Shown: piece after piece, positions 7,013 to 14,751 of the stretch
Layout of the letters: every line of letters begins with the position of its first letter
How positions within the stretch are numbered: position 1 is the first letter of the stretch
Source: Paracoccaceae bacterium
Lineage (GTDB): Bacteria > Pseudomonadota > Alphaproteobacteria > Rhodobacterales > Rhodobacteraceae
Reading direction: 5' to 3'
Assembly (NCBI GenBank): GCA_016937725.1
Contig: JAFGVZ010000160.1
Span: 1 to 27,395 of the forward strand
DNA: 27,395 nucleotides
The notes under the pieces: model-generated
What the model was told of the DNA's origin: nothing
Databases searched by the model: none
Seen by the model: only the letters and a program-made list of their open reading frames with translations
Translations under genes and position numbers: made by a program

Positions 7013-7791
7013 TGGCACGCGATGTGGTCATAAAGCTGCGCGGGATCAGCAATGTCTTCGGGCAACATGTCGTGCATGAAGATCTAGACCTTGATGTTTA
7101 TCGCGGAGAGGTTCTGGGCGTGGTCGGCGGCTCTGGCACCGGCAAATCGGTGCTGCTGCGCTGCATTGCAGGGCTGCGCCCGCCGCAGGCGGGCAGCATC
7201 GAAATTTTCGGGCAAGACGCGCTGACCTGCTCGGAAACCGAGCGGCGCGAGATTGACCAACGTATGGGCGTGATGTTCCAAGATGGCGCACTCTTTTCCA
7301 GCCTGACCGTGCGTGAAAATGTCGAAGTGCCGCTGCGCACCATCGACGGGCTGAACCCCGCGCTGCGCCGCGACCTGGCCGATCTGAAAATTGCCATGTC
7401 GGGCTTGCCTTATAAAGCGGGCGACAATTACCCGTCCGAATTGTCGGGGGGGATGCGCAAGCGCGCGGGCTTGGCGCGGGCGCTGGCGCTCGACCCCGAA
7501 ATCGTGTTTCTGGACGAACCCACGGCTGGGCTGGACCCAATCGGCGCCTCGGCCTTTGACGAATTGATCCGGGGCCTAAGCCAAGCGATGGGGCTGACCG
7601 TGTTCATGGTCACGCATGATCTGGACAGCCTGCATGCCTGTTGTGATCGAATAGCGGTTTTGGCCGACAAGCGGGTGAAGTATACCGGCACGATGGAAGA
7701 GATGCTGCAAATCGACCACCCATGGGTGCATGAATATTTCCACGGGCCGCGCGCAAGGGCGGCGATTGCCACCAAGGAAAAGGCCGTATAA
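7012..7791 (+). CDS. MCE/Mla-type ABC transporter ATP-binding protein
   Basis: A 259-residue ATPase of the MlaF family that powers the MCE complex from the cytoplasmic side. Seen: Walker A GGSGTGKS (39-46), Q-loop Gln90 in MFQDGALFSSLTVRENV, the signature LSGGM (144-148) with the MRKRAGLARA continuation typical of MlaF rather than generic importers, Walker B IVFLDEP (164-170), D-loop TAGLDP, and the switch His202. The start ATG overlaps the permease stop, so translation is coupled. The C-terminal tail (HPWVHEYFHGPRARAA) resembles the MlaF extension that contacts MlaB, here a domain of the permease. Confidence 0.95.
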   Translation: MARDVVIKLRGISNVFGQHVVHEDLDLDVYRGEVLGVVGGSGTGKSVLLRCIAGLRPPQAGSIEIFGQDALTCSETERREIDQRMGVMFQDGALFSSLTVRENVEVPLRTIDGLNPALRRDLADLKIAMSGLPYKAGDNYPSELSGGMRKRAGLARALALDPEIVFLDEPTAGLDPIGASAFDELIRGLSQAMGLTVFMVTHDLDSLHACCDRIAVLADKRVKYTGTMEEMLQIDHPWVHEYFHGPRARAAIATKEKAV

Positions 7792-7794
7792 CCC

Positions 7795-9507
7795 ATGGAA
7801 ACCAAAGCAAATTATGTTCTTATCGGGGTATTCGCGCTGCTGGGGTTTCTGGGCGTGATGGGGTTTTTCATCGCCTTCGGCAAGGTGCAGTTCGACCAGC
7901 AATACGCTTATTACGATGTGCGATTCGACTCTGTCTCGGGTCTGTCACCTGCCGCTGATGTCACCTTTGCGGGCCTTCCCGTGGGCCGGGTGATCGACAT
8001 TCGCCTGTCGCCAGACCAAGACGGCACTGTGCTTGTGTCGCTGGAAGTGGAACGCGAAACCCCGGTGCGCGCGGACACGATCGCCACGGTGGACAGTTCC
8101 GGCATTACCGGAGTGGCCTTTATCGGGCTGACCGCCGGCAGCCCGACTGCGCCGCTTATCAACAACCGTGACGATGTCCCGGTTCTGGAAGCCGGGCGTT
8201 CGACCATCCAGACGCTGACCGAGGGAGCGCCGCGCATTCTGGACGAAGCGCTTCAGGTCATTGAACAAGTGAACCAGATTTTGGGTGAAGAAAACCGCTC
8301 AAGAATTGAAAATATATTGATAAATCTTGAATCTTCTTCGGGCGAAATCTCGCGGGCTCTGGACAGTTTCGCAGGCTTTACAGACACGATCGAAGCGGCA
8401 ACTCAAACATTTGCCGAATTCGCCAACGACCTTGAACCGATCTTGCTTCAGGCCGAAAAGGCTCTCGAAAGCCTGCAATTCGCGGTTGATGAAGGCGCGC
8501 TTGTGGCGACCAATGCACGCATCGCGTTCGAGACGGGGACGCAAACGCTCGAAACGGTAGACACGTTCGTGGCGCGCGACCTGACAGAGATGGTGGCGCA
8601 ATTGCGCGATGACGCGACTGCCCTGCGCACGGAATTGGAAACCGCCAGCCGCGAAGCCACCACCATGTTCGGCGAATTGTCCCGCACCGGCCAAGCTGCG
8701 ACCGACCGTATGGAAGCGCTCGACCCGGCGCTGGCCTTGATAGAGCCGCTTCTGGTGCGCGCCGAAACCACGCTCCAAGCTGTCGAATCCATGTCGACCA
8801 GCGTGGATACACTGGTCAGCGGCGAGGGCACTCTGCTGGTAGCTGAGGCACGCGAAATGGTCGCGCGCGCCACCGCCGCCGCCGATAGCGTTGCCATCGC
8901 CGCCGAAACCGACCTGCCGCTGATCATGGCCGATATTCGCGCCGCCACAGCCGAAGTGCGCCAAGTGGTTGAAACCGTTGGCACAGACCTAAGCAGCGTG
9001 TCGGGGCAGGTGAGCGCGTTGACGACCTCTGGTGTCGAGACCTTAAGCCAAGTGACCGAGACCTTCAGCAACGCCAATACCACGCTCGATGCGATTAACC
9101 GCGCGCTGGAAACCGGCGAAGGCGCGCTGGAAGCGGCAGAGCGTGCGTTCATCGGGGCCGACCGCGTGATAAACGAAGATGTCGCTGTCATCACTGCCGA
9201 TTTGCGCGATGTGCTGGACCGTCTTGGCACTGCGGTCGATGCGGTCTCTTCCGATATTCCCGCCGTGACGGCTGATCTGCGGGCGACCGCCGCCAGTGCT
9301 GCGCGCGCCTTTGACGACCTTGGCGCGGTGGTGCGTGACAGCGCGGGACCTGTGCGCGATTTCACCGCTGCGGGCCTGCCCAATATTACCAAATTGGCCC
9401 GCGAGGCGCGCGGCCTGATCGCCAATCTTGACGGCTTGGCGCGCAAGCTGGACAGCGATCCGGCGCGCTTGCTGCTCAACAGCCAGACACCGGAGTTCAG
9501 AAGATGA
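7795..9507 (+). CDS. MCE (MlaD-type) domain protein, long form
   Basis: This is the substrate-carrying component of the MCE transporter. It is anchored in the inner membrane by one N-terminal span (about 8-29) and extends into the periplasm. A single MCE domain follows (about 38-118: YYDVRFDSVSGLSPAADVTFAGLPVGRVIDIRL, then SGITGVAFIGLT). Residues about 140-545 are a long Ala/Glu/Thr/Val-rich helical region with heptad-like spacing, probably a coiled coil able to span much of the periplasm. At 570 residues it is far longer than E. coli MlaD (about 180). The start is three bases after the ATPase stop, and its 3' end overlaps the lipoprotein gene by four bases. A short A+T-rich patch occurs at about 8308-8340. 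Confidence 0.9.
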   Translation: METKANYVLIGVFALLGFLGVMGFFIAFGKVQFDQQYAYYDVRFDSVSGLSPAADVTFAGLPVGRVIDIRLSPDQDGTVLVSLEVERETPVRADTIATVDSSGITGVAFIGLTAGSPTAPLINNRDDVPVLEAGRSTIQTLTEGAPRILDEALQVIEQVNQILGEENRSRIENILINLESSSGEISRALDSFAGFTDTIEAATQTFAEFANDLEPILLQAEKALESLQFAVDEGALVATNARIAFETGTQTLETVDTFVARDLTEMVAQLRDDATALRTELETASREATTMFGELSRTGQAATDRMEALDPALALIEPLLVRAETTLQAVESMSTSVDTLVSGEGTLLVAEAREMVARATAAADSVAIAAETDLPLIMADIRAATAEVRQVVETVGTDLSSVSGQVSALTTSGVETLSQVTETFSNANTTLDAINRALETGEGALEAAERAFIGADRVINEDVAVITADLRDVLDRLGTAVDAVSSDIPAVTADLRATAASAARAFDDLGAVVRDSAGPVRDFTAAGLPNITKLAREARGLIANLDGLARKLDSDPARLLLNSQTPEFRR

Positions 9508-10136
9508 AGACTGCTCGCCTAGGTACTGTTTTGGCAGGCGTCATGGCGCTGGGCGGTTGCAGCGCGGTATCGGCCTTGAACAAGGCGGCGACCCCGCTGA
9601 ACGCCTATGAATTGCGCGCGCCCGACACCCTGCCGCAAGCCACGCGAACCCTGTCGCGCGCGCTGAGTGTGGAGCCGCCGACGACCTCTGGTGCGCTTGA
9701 TACGGACCGCATTCTGGTCAAACCCAACGCAGTGCAATCGCTTTACCTGCCCGATGGCCGATGGGCGTCGGAACTGCCTGTGATGTGGCAAACCATGGCC
9801 CTGCGCGCATTCGAGGATACCGGCGCGCTGTCCTATGTCGGGCGCCGCCCGTTGGGCGCGGTAGGTGATTTCGCATTAATCAGCGAAATCACGGACTTCC
9901 AAGCCGAACTTCAGGGCGAAGACAGCGCCACGATCCGCCTGCGCCTGACCGCGCGGATGGTGCGCGAGAGTGATGCCCGCGTCATGGCGCGGCAGGTCTT
10001 CACAGCCAGCCTGCCGGTCGAAAGCACGGAAACGCTGGCGCTGGTCAATGGGTTCAACGCGGCCTCTGACGATGTGTTGGCACAGATGGTGCGCTGGGGT
10101 CTTGGCGTGATGGGCGTGCAATTGCCTGCATCGTGA
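9504..10136 (+). CDS. ABC-type transport auxiliary lipoprotein (PqiC-like)
   Basis: A 210-residue lipoprotein. Residues 1-19 are a lipoprotein signal with lipobox ALGGC, so Cys19 is expected to be lipidated. The mature part matches the ABC_trans_aux family to which PqiC belongs: YELRAPDTLPQA near the start, then DRILVKPNAVQSLYLPDGRWASELPVMWQTMALRAFEDTGALSYVGR, and a RVMARQVFTASLPV strand pair. In known systems this outer-membrane lipoprotein receives the periplasmic MCE channel. Its ATGA overlap with the MCE gene makes it the last member of the four-gene operon. Residue 21 (Ala) after the Cys gives no Lol-avoidance signal, consistent with the outer membrane. Confidence 0.88.
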   Translation: MKTARLGTVLAGVMALGGCSAVSALNKAATPLNAYELRAPDTLPQATRTLSRALSVEPPTTSGALDTDRILVKPNAVQSLYLPDGRWASELPVMWQTMALRAFEDTGALSYVGRRPLGAVGDFALISEITDFQAELQGEDSATIRLRLTARMVRESDARVMARQVFTASLPVESTETLALVNGFNAASDDVLAQMVRWGLGVMGVQLPAS

Positions 10137-10188
10137 CGGGTGCCTTGGCCGCGGAATCGCTGACCAATGATGCATAGATGACGACCCC

Positions 10189-10210
10189 AGAGTATTTGAG
10201 CAAAATGAAG
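10189..10210 (+). repeat. dispersed intergenic motif, copy 2
   Basis: AGAGTATTTGAGC followed by AAAATGAAG, in plus orientation between the MCE operon and the YqaA-like gene. It is a degenerate member of the five-copy set (one base shorter spacer, G to A in the second block). Confidence 0.55.
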
Positions 10211-10223
10211 AAGGGCCCATAAG

Positions 10224-10802
10224 GTGTTGAGATCGCTTTACGACTGGACCCTGTCCATGGCCAGTCACCGCCATGCGCTTTGGGTTCTGGCCTTCGTGGC
10301 TTTCATCGAATCTTCGGTCTTTCCCATCCCGCCCGATGCGCTGATGATCCCGATGATCATCGCGCGCCCGTCGCGCGCCTTCGTGATCGCGGGGGTGGCC
10401 ACACTTGCGTCGGTGCTGGGTGGGGTCGCGGGCTATGCCATTGGCTATGGCGCGTTCGAATTGGCGGGCCGTCCGGTGCTGGAGTTCTACGGCAAAGACG
10501 CCTATTTCGCCGAATTCGCCACGCGTTACGCGGAATGGGGCGCGTGGGCGGTGCTGATCGCGGGCGTCACGCCCTTTCCTTACAAGGTCATCACCATTCT
10601 ATCGGGCGCGACCGCACTGTCCTTGCCCGTGTTCATCTTTGCCTCTGTCGTGGCGCGGGCGTTGCGGTTCTTCATTGTGGCGGCACTGTTGTGGAAATTC
10701 GGTGCACCCATTCGTGATTTCATAGAGAAACGCTTGGGCCTTGTATTCGTGGTGTTCGTGGTGTTGCTAATCGGCGGGTTCTACGCGGTGAGTTTTCTAT
10801 GA
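10224..10802 (+). CDS. YqaA/DedA-like VTT-domain membrane protein
   Basis: A 192-residue integral membrane protein of the VTT (SNARE-associated Golgi, DedA/YqaA) group. Seen: about four to five hydrophobic segments, the re-entrant-loop motif FIESSVFPIPPDALMIPM (28-45) with its acidic and proline residues, and VTPFPYKVITILSGAT (114-129), the second half of the family signature. Some DedA-group members act in polyprenyl-phosphate or phospholipid flipping; which substrate applies here is unknown. The start is GTG 10224, with TTG 10227 as an alternative; no strong ribosome-binding site decides. The ATGA overlap with the next gene suggests coupling to the DsbB-like protein. Confidence 0.85.
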   Translation: MLRSLYDWTLSMASHRHALWVLAFVAFIESSVFPIPPDALMIPMIIARPSRAFVIAGVATLASVLGGVAGYAIGYGAFELAGRPVLEFYGKDAYFAEFATRYAEWGAWAVLIAGVTPFPYKVITILSGATALSLPVFIFASVVARALRFFIVAALLWKFGAPIRDFIEKRLGLVFVVFVVLLIGGFYAVSFL

Positions 10803-11260
10803 ACAGGTCCAGACAGGTGCAAATGCTGGCTTTGGCCGGATCCGCAGGGCTGCTGATGGGCGCGCTGGCCTTCCAGTATATCGGCGGCATGGCGCCCTGT
10901 GCGTTGTGCATCTGGCAGCGCTGGCCACATGGCGTGGCGCTTGTGGCCGGGCTTGGGCTGGTGCTGCCGGGGCCCTGGGCTGCGTTGGGCGCGCTGGGGG
11001 CGGCCGGGTCTGGCGCGATCGGCGTTTACCATACCGGGGTCGAGCGACGCTGGTGGGAAGGGCCTGCCTCATGCACCTCTGGCGGCGATCTGTCGGGGCT
11101 GAGCGCGCAGCAATTGCTGGACCAGATTTTGGCCGCGCCCGTGGTGCGCTGCGACGATGTCGCGTGGGAGATGCTGGGCCTGTCCATGGCCAGTTGGAAC
11201 GCGGTTTTGTCATTTGGGCTGGCCGCGCTGTGGCTGCTTAGCATGCGTTTGCGGGATTAA
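10799..11260 (+). CDS. disulfide bond formation protein, DsbB family
   Basis: A 153-residue inner-membrane quinone reductase that would reoxidise a DsbA-type thiol oxidase. Four membrane helices are visible. The first Cys pair is CALC (Cys34 and Cys37) after helix 1, followed by IWQRWPH, the usual DsbB context. The second pair is Cys92 (PASCTSG) and Cys118 (VVRCDDV) in the second periplasmic loop. An Arg follows soon after the first pair, as in the quinone site of the family. It overlaps the upstream YqaA-like gene by four bases. No dsbA is in the window. Confidence 0.92.
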   Translation: MNRSRQVQMLALAGSAGLLMGALAFQYIGGMAPCALCIWQRWPHGVALVAGLGLVLPGPWAALGALGAAGSGAIGVYHTGVERRWWEGPASCTSGGDLSGLSAQQLLDQILAAPVVRCDDVAWEMLGLSMASWNAVLSFGLAALWLLSMRLRD

Positions 11261-11318
11261 GCGTTTCTTCATCGCTCTGGTCTAGGGTGCAACAACAGCA
11301 CCGGAACGGCAGGGCAAG

Positions 11319-11669
11319 ATGACCAGTTACCATTGCATGATCGACCTGAAACCGAACGCGAATGAACTGGCTTTCGCGCGCGCGGTGGCGGTCTGGTTCG
11401 GGATTTTGCAAAGCGCGGGCAAACTGGCCCATTGGCACTTGTCGCGGCGCAAATTGCGGCTTGCGGGCGCGGGCTTTGGCGATTTCCTGCTGGTGGTGGA
11501 ATTTGACGACATGGCGCAAATGGACCGCGCTTTTGCCCATCTGGCACAGGGCGACCACGACGCGGCACAAGCCTATGCGCTGATGCATGGCATGATCGAC
11601 CGGGCAGAGGCGGGGCTTTACCGCCCCTACCCGGACCCTGTGCCGGTGGAACGGTTGTCGCTGGTCTGA
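11319..11669 (+). CDS. DUF6614 family protein
   Basis: A 116-residue soluble protein of a small family that I recognise as DUF6614, common in Rhodobacteraceae and of unknown function. It starts MTSYHCMIDLKPNANELAFARAV and ends with a conserved GLYRPYPDP segment. The predicted alternation of strands and helices (YHCMIDLK, FLLVVEFDD) would fit a ferredoxin-like dimeric barrel, but this is a guess. The start at 11319 is 58 bases after the DsbB stop and has GGCAGGG as a weak ribosome-binding site. The downstream neighbour is convergent. Confidence 0.72.
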   Translation: MTSYHCMIDLKPNANELAFARAVAVWFGILQSAGKLAHWHLSRRKLRLAGAGFGDFLLVVEFDDMAQMDRAFAHLAQGDHDAAQAYALMHGMIDRAEAGLYRPYPDPVPVERLSLV

Positions 11670-11719
11670 TGGCCGCGTTGCTGTGGTTTTTGGCCCTGTT
11701 TCGGGGCCTGTGTGCCGGG

Positions 11720-12706
11720 CTACAGCATCGAGGGCAGTACAAGATCGGGCGGGCGATGCCCGTCGGCGAAGGTCTTGATGTTGATGATGACCTTCTCGCC
11801 CATCTCTATCCGCCCCTCGCGCGTGGCAGAACCCATATGCGGCAACAGCACCACGTTGGGCAATTCGCGCAGGCGTGGGTTTACCTGTCGACCGCGTTCG
11901 AACACATCCAGCCCCGCGCCCGCAATTTCGCCTGCCCGCAGGCCGCGCGTCAGGGCGTTTTCGTCCACAACTTCGCCACGCGATGTGTTGATGATAATGG
12001 CCGTGGGTTTCAGCAATTTCAGCCGCCGCGCGTTCAGCAAGTGAAAGGTCGCGGGCGTGTGCGGGCAATTCACGGAAATCACGTCCATCCGCGCGACCAT
12101 CTGGTCAAGGCTTTCCCAATAGGTGGCCTCCAGCGCTTGTTCGGTCTCTGGGCGCAGGCGGCGGCGGTTGTGGTAGTGAATTTGCATCCCGAAAGCGCGC
12201 GCACGGCGCGCCACGGCCTGCCCAATGCGCCCCATGCCCAGAATGCCCAGCCGCTTGCCGCCAATGCGCGTGCCCAGATTGGCCATGGGCGACCAGCCTG
12301 TCCAATCCCCCGCCTGCATCTGCGCCAGTCCCGAAGGGATTTGCCGCGTCACCGCCAGCATCAGCGCCAGGGTCATATCGGCGGTGTCTTCGGTCACAAC
12401 GCCGGGTGTGTTGCTCACAAGAATACCGCGCTGACGGGCCGTTGCCACGTCAATATGGTCGACCCCCGCGCCGTAATTTGCGATCAGTTTCAGCCGGTCG
12501 CCCGCTTGTCCCAGCAGCGCGGCGTCGATGTCATCGGTCAGCGTGGGCACAAGCACGTCGCAATCTTGCACCGCCGCAACCAGTGCGGCGCGATCCATGG
12601 GCGTGTCGGTGTCGTTCAGGCGCAGGTCGAACAATTCCGACAGGCGGGTTTCAACGGCATCTGGCAGGCGTCGCGTAACAACAACACTCAGGCGGGATTT
12701 TGGCAT
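11720..12706 (-). CDS. D-isomer-specific 2-hydroxyacid dehydrogenase (glyoxylate/hydroxypyruvate reductase type)
   Basis: A 328-residue NAD(P)-dependent reductase that interconverts 2-oxoacids and D-2-hydroxyacids. Seen: substrate-loop LIANYGAGVDHIDV (74-87), Rossmann motif GMGRIG (157-162), and the catalytic triad Arg243 (INTSRGEVVDE), Glu270 (GAGLDVFE) and His290 (LPHMGSAT). Arg181-Arg183 at the end of the second Rossmann strand (HYHNRRRL) suggest a preference for NADPH. This favours glyoxylate or hydroxypyruvate reductase over lactate dehydrogenase. The ATG at 12706 is chosen because family homology begins there; the open frame continues upstream into unrelated sequence. The gene stands alone. 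Confidence 0.92.
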   Translation of the reverse strand: MPKSRLSVVVTRRLPDAVETRLSELFDLRLNDTDTPMDRAALVAAVQDCDVLVPTLTDDIDAALLGQAGDRLKLIANYGAGVDHIDVATARQRGILVSNTPGVVTEDTADMTLALMLAVTRQIPSGLAQMQAGDWTGWSPMANLGTRIGGKRLGILGMGRIGQAVARRARAFGMQIHYHNRRRLRPETEQALEATYWESLDQMVARMDVISVNCPHTPATFHLLNARRLKLLKPTAIIINTSRGEVVDENALTRGLRAGEIAGAGLDVFERGRQVNPRLRELPNVVLLPHMGSATREGRIEMGEKVIINIKTFADGHRPPDLVLPSML

Positions 12707-12832
12707 GATGTTGGCTCGTCTCTTGTCTATGCGCGGTCTTGTGCCAAACTGCCCGCGATCATGCCGCGCGACAAGACCAGCTTTGTAATTCTGGCAAGGG
12801 CGCGGCCGAGCAGGCAGCAGTTTAGAAAAAGG

Positions 12833-12852
12833 CCCGTCGATAAAACGACGGG
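12833..12852. other. hairpin in 5' region of SH3 protein gene
   Basis: CCCGTCG (12833-12839) pairs with CGACGGG (12846-12852) around ATAAAA. On the plus strand its right arm runs into the ribosome-binding sequence GGGGAACAGG of the gene at 12863. Read on the minus strand the stem is followed by CCTTTTTCT, like an intrinsic terminator, which could stop antisense transcripts entering the dehydrogenase gene. Confidence 0.5.
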
Positions 12853-12862
12853 GAACAGGCAT

Positions 12863-13366
12863 ATGACATCCTCTTTCAGTCGTGCATTCATAGCGGGCGT
12901 GGCGCTTTGCGCCAGCGTGATGGCCGCGCAGGCCCAAGAGCGTGGGCCAGTCACAAACCTGCCTTTGCCGCGTTTCGTATCGCTGAAGGCGAACGAGGCC
13001 AATGCAAGGCGTGGTCCAGACACCTCGCACCGGATAGATTGGGTCTATATGCGCCGTGACCTGCCGCTGCGCGTGACCGCCGAGTTCGAGCATTGGCGCC
13101 GGGTTGAAGACATGGAGGGCCAAGGCGGATGGATGCATTACGCGTTGCTCTCGGGGGTGCGCACCGCGATGGTTGCGCATGACATGACCCAATTGCGCGC
13201 GCGCCCGCAGATGGACGCGCGCGAAGTAGCGCTGCTGGAGCGCGGTGTGATCGGGACCTTGCACCATTGCGAACCGGATTGGTGCGAGATCAGCTTTGAC
13301 GATCTTGCGGGCTGGGTGCCTAAAACCGCGCTTTGGGGGGTCGCTCCGGAAGAAGTGATCGACTGA
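12863..13366 (+). CDS. exported bacterial SH3-domain protein
   Basis: A 167-residue protein with a Sec signal peptide (residues 1-24, ending AAQAQ) and a mature part made of two SH3-like repeats. The first begins RFVSLKANEANARRGPDTSHRIDWVYMRRDLPLRVTAEFEHWRRVEDMEGQGGWMHYALLSG. The second is a shorter TAMVAHDMTQLRARPQMDAREVALLERGVIGTLHHCEPDWCEISFDDLAGWVPKTALWG. The family (SH3_4) is envelope-located and often linked to peptidoglycan binding; the ligand is unproven here. Cys residues in HHCEPDWC could form a disulfide. ATG 12863 follows GGGGAACAGG, and the longer open frame upstream lacks a signal peptide. It is convergent with the sulfur cluster. Confidence 0.88.
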   Translation: MTSSFSRAFIAGVALCASVMAAQAQERGPVTNLPLPRFVSLKANEANARRGPDTSHRIDWVYMRRDLPLRVTAEFEHWRRVEDMEGQGGWMHYALLSGVRTAMVAHDMTQLRARPQMDAREVALLERGVIGTLHHCEPDWCEISFDDLAGWVPKTALWGVAPEEVID

Positions 13367-13385
13367 CCGGGCGTTATTGCCCGGT
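13366..13385. terminator. inverted repeat between convergent genes
   Basis: ACCGGGC (13366-13372) pairs with GCCCGGT (13379-13385) around GTTATT, starting at the last base of the SH3-gene stop and covering the stop of the 58-residue ORF on the other strand. There is no T-run on either side, so terminator function is tentative. Confidence 0.4.
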
Positions 13386-13550
13386 GCAATGCGCGCCGGT
13401 CGGAGCTTGGCCCGACCCAAGCGCCAGAGCCGGGGGGGCGCTGAACAGGTCGGGCGCACCGCTTTGGGCCAGATCCACCAGCAAGATGGCAGCCATCAGC
13501 GCAAGTGCCAGAGAGCCGACACCAAGACGGGGCAGGGCAGACAGGGTCAT
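13374..13550 (-). CDS. 58-residue single-span membrane protein downstream of YeeE
   Basis: I do not recognise this protein. It has one hydrophobic segment (about residues 9-27, LGVGSLALALMAAILLVDLA) and a Pro/Ala/Gly-rich tail that ends HCTGQ with a single Cys. The ATG at 13550 overlaps the yeeE stop (ATGA) and has a strong AAAGGAG eight bases upstream, so it is probably translated and coupled to the transporter gene. Its place as the last gene of a rhodanese-YeeE cluster suggests an accessory role in sulfur uptake, but no motif proves this. Confidence 0.6.
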   Translation of the reverse strand: MTLSALPRLGVGSLALALMAAILLVDLAQSGAPDLFSAPPALALGSGQAPTGAHCTGQ

Positions 13551-14665
13551 GCGAAAGCTCCTTTCGGTTGGGGGGCGGCGCGCAGCACAAATGGCCGCAG
13601 CTTTAACCCAAGGGTTGACCCGGCAAAGGCGGCCACAAGCCAGACCCAACCATGCAGCGACCCGGTCGAAATGCCGCTGAAAAACGCGCCCACATTGCAC
13701 CCGAACGCCATGCGCGCCGAATAGCCCAGCACCAGCCCCGCCAGCAGCACCAGCGCATAGCTTTGTGCCGTCAGCGCTTGCGCGGGTGCACCGGGGTCAC
13801 GCCGCCAGCGCAGCACCGCGAAGGCCCCGATCAGCAGGCCGATATTGGTCAGCGAGGTGACATCGGTCAGGATGGACGCGCCAAGGCGTTCGGCATTGCC
13901 GGGATTGGCCCAAAAACCGCTGGCCGCGAGATCCGCGCCGCCCGCTTGGGCCAGTTTCGCGCCCCACAGGCCCAAGCCATAAACAATGCCCCATGGCTGC
14001 CCCGCCACGACCAGATTGGCCAAGGCCAGCGCTGCGATCAGCCCTGCTGCCCACCAGAGCCGGGCCGGGGGCAGGCGCTTGCCGGGCGCGGCGCGCCAGA
14101 TCACAAGGGCCGCCAAAGCTGCAAGCCCCGCTAGCGTTGCGATCAACCCGCCATTTGCTCCGAACATCCCTTGCAAGGACAGCACCGGCAGGCTGGCAAG
14201 CCCCGTCCACCAGCCAAGGTGCAAGCTGCCAAGGAAGCTGCCGCCAATGAAGCCGAGAAGCGCGATCAGCCCCACGAGGTTGCCCGATCCGGCATTGATC
14301 AGCGTGCCCGACCCGCAGCCCATGACAAGCTGCATGGCCGCGCCGAACACGAACGCGCCCAAGATCATGCCAAGCCCCACCGGCGCATGGGCGGGCGACA
14401 ATTCGCCCCCATGTGCGGCCAATAGCGGGAAGGCGACGCTGGCGACCAGCGCAATCGCCAGAAACTGCGCCAGCAGGCCGCGCCCGTCGCGCTCTGCCAC
14501 GATCAGCCGCCACGGGCCGGCAAAGCCGAAGCGCAGCCCTTCCAGCACAAGGCCAAAGCCGATGCCGATGGCCAGAAGCAGACCCGCGCGGGGGCCTGCC
14601 ATGACCAAAGCGAAGACCAGCGCAGACAGAATAAGGACAATGACGAATGCACGACGCAGAAGCAT
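13547..14665 (-). CDS. YeeE/YedE family (thiosulfate) transporter
   Basis: A 372-residue membrane protein of the YeeE/YedE family, members of which carry thiosulfate through the inner membrane (TsuA). Around ten hydrophobic segments are visible. The two family cysteine motifs are present: Cys117 in GCGSGTLINAGSGNLVGL and Cys323 in MAFGCNVGAFFSGISTGSLHGWVW. A further Cys often found near the N-terminus seems replaced in RFGFAGPWR (about 45-53). ATG 14665 is chosen because the hydrophobic N-terminus begins there; GAAAGG lies about ten bases upstream. It follows an exported rhodanese gene by 86 bases and overlaps the 58-residue ORF by four, pointing to sulfur-compound uptake. Confidence 0.88.
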   Translation of the reverse strand: MLLRRAFVIVLILSALVFALVMAGPRAGLLLAIGIGFGLVLEGLRFGFAGPWRLIVAERDGRGLLAQFLAIALVASVAFPLLAAHGGELSPAHAPVGLGMILGAFVFGAAMQLVMGCGSGTLINAGSGNLVGLIALLGFIGGSFLGSLHLGWWTGLASLPVLSLQGMFGANGGLIATLAGLAALAALVIWRAAPGKRLPPARLWWAAGLIAALALANLVVAGQPWGIVYGLGLWGAKLAQAGGADLAASGFWANPGNAERLGASILTDVTSLTNIGLLIGAFAVLRWRRDPGAPAQALTAQSYALVLLAGLVLGYSARMAFGCNVGAFFSGISTGSLHGWVWLVAAFAGSTLGLKLRPFVLRAAPQPKGAFA

Positions 14666-14723
14666 GGGAAGGGGCCTTTCAGAGATGTCCCCGGCGCTGC
14701 ACTTGGTGGCAGGCCGGGGTGTC

Positions 14724-14748
14724 ATGAGTATTTGGGGCAAGATGAAAG
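14724..14748 (+). repeat. dispersed intergenic motif, copy 3
   Basis: ATGAGTATTTGGGG followed by CAAGATGAAAG, in the 86-base gap between the rhodanese and yeeE genes. It is oriented opposite to both flanking genes. It matches copy 5 at nearly every position. Confidence 0.65.
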
Positions 14749-14751
14749 GGC

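Noticed and set aside
11692..11712. GGCCC/GGGCC inverted repeat as terminator of the hydroxyacid dehydrogenase gene
   Set aside because: The adjacent T-run is on the wrong side (TTTTT before the stem on the plus strand, AAAAA after it on the minus strand).
12707..13459. N-terminal extension of the hydroxyacid dehydrogenase to 579 residues
   Set aside because: Homology to the family begins at the ATG at 12706; the upstream part is antisense to the SH3 protein gene, which has a signal peptide and a good ribosome-binding site.
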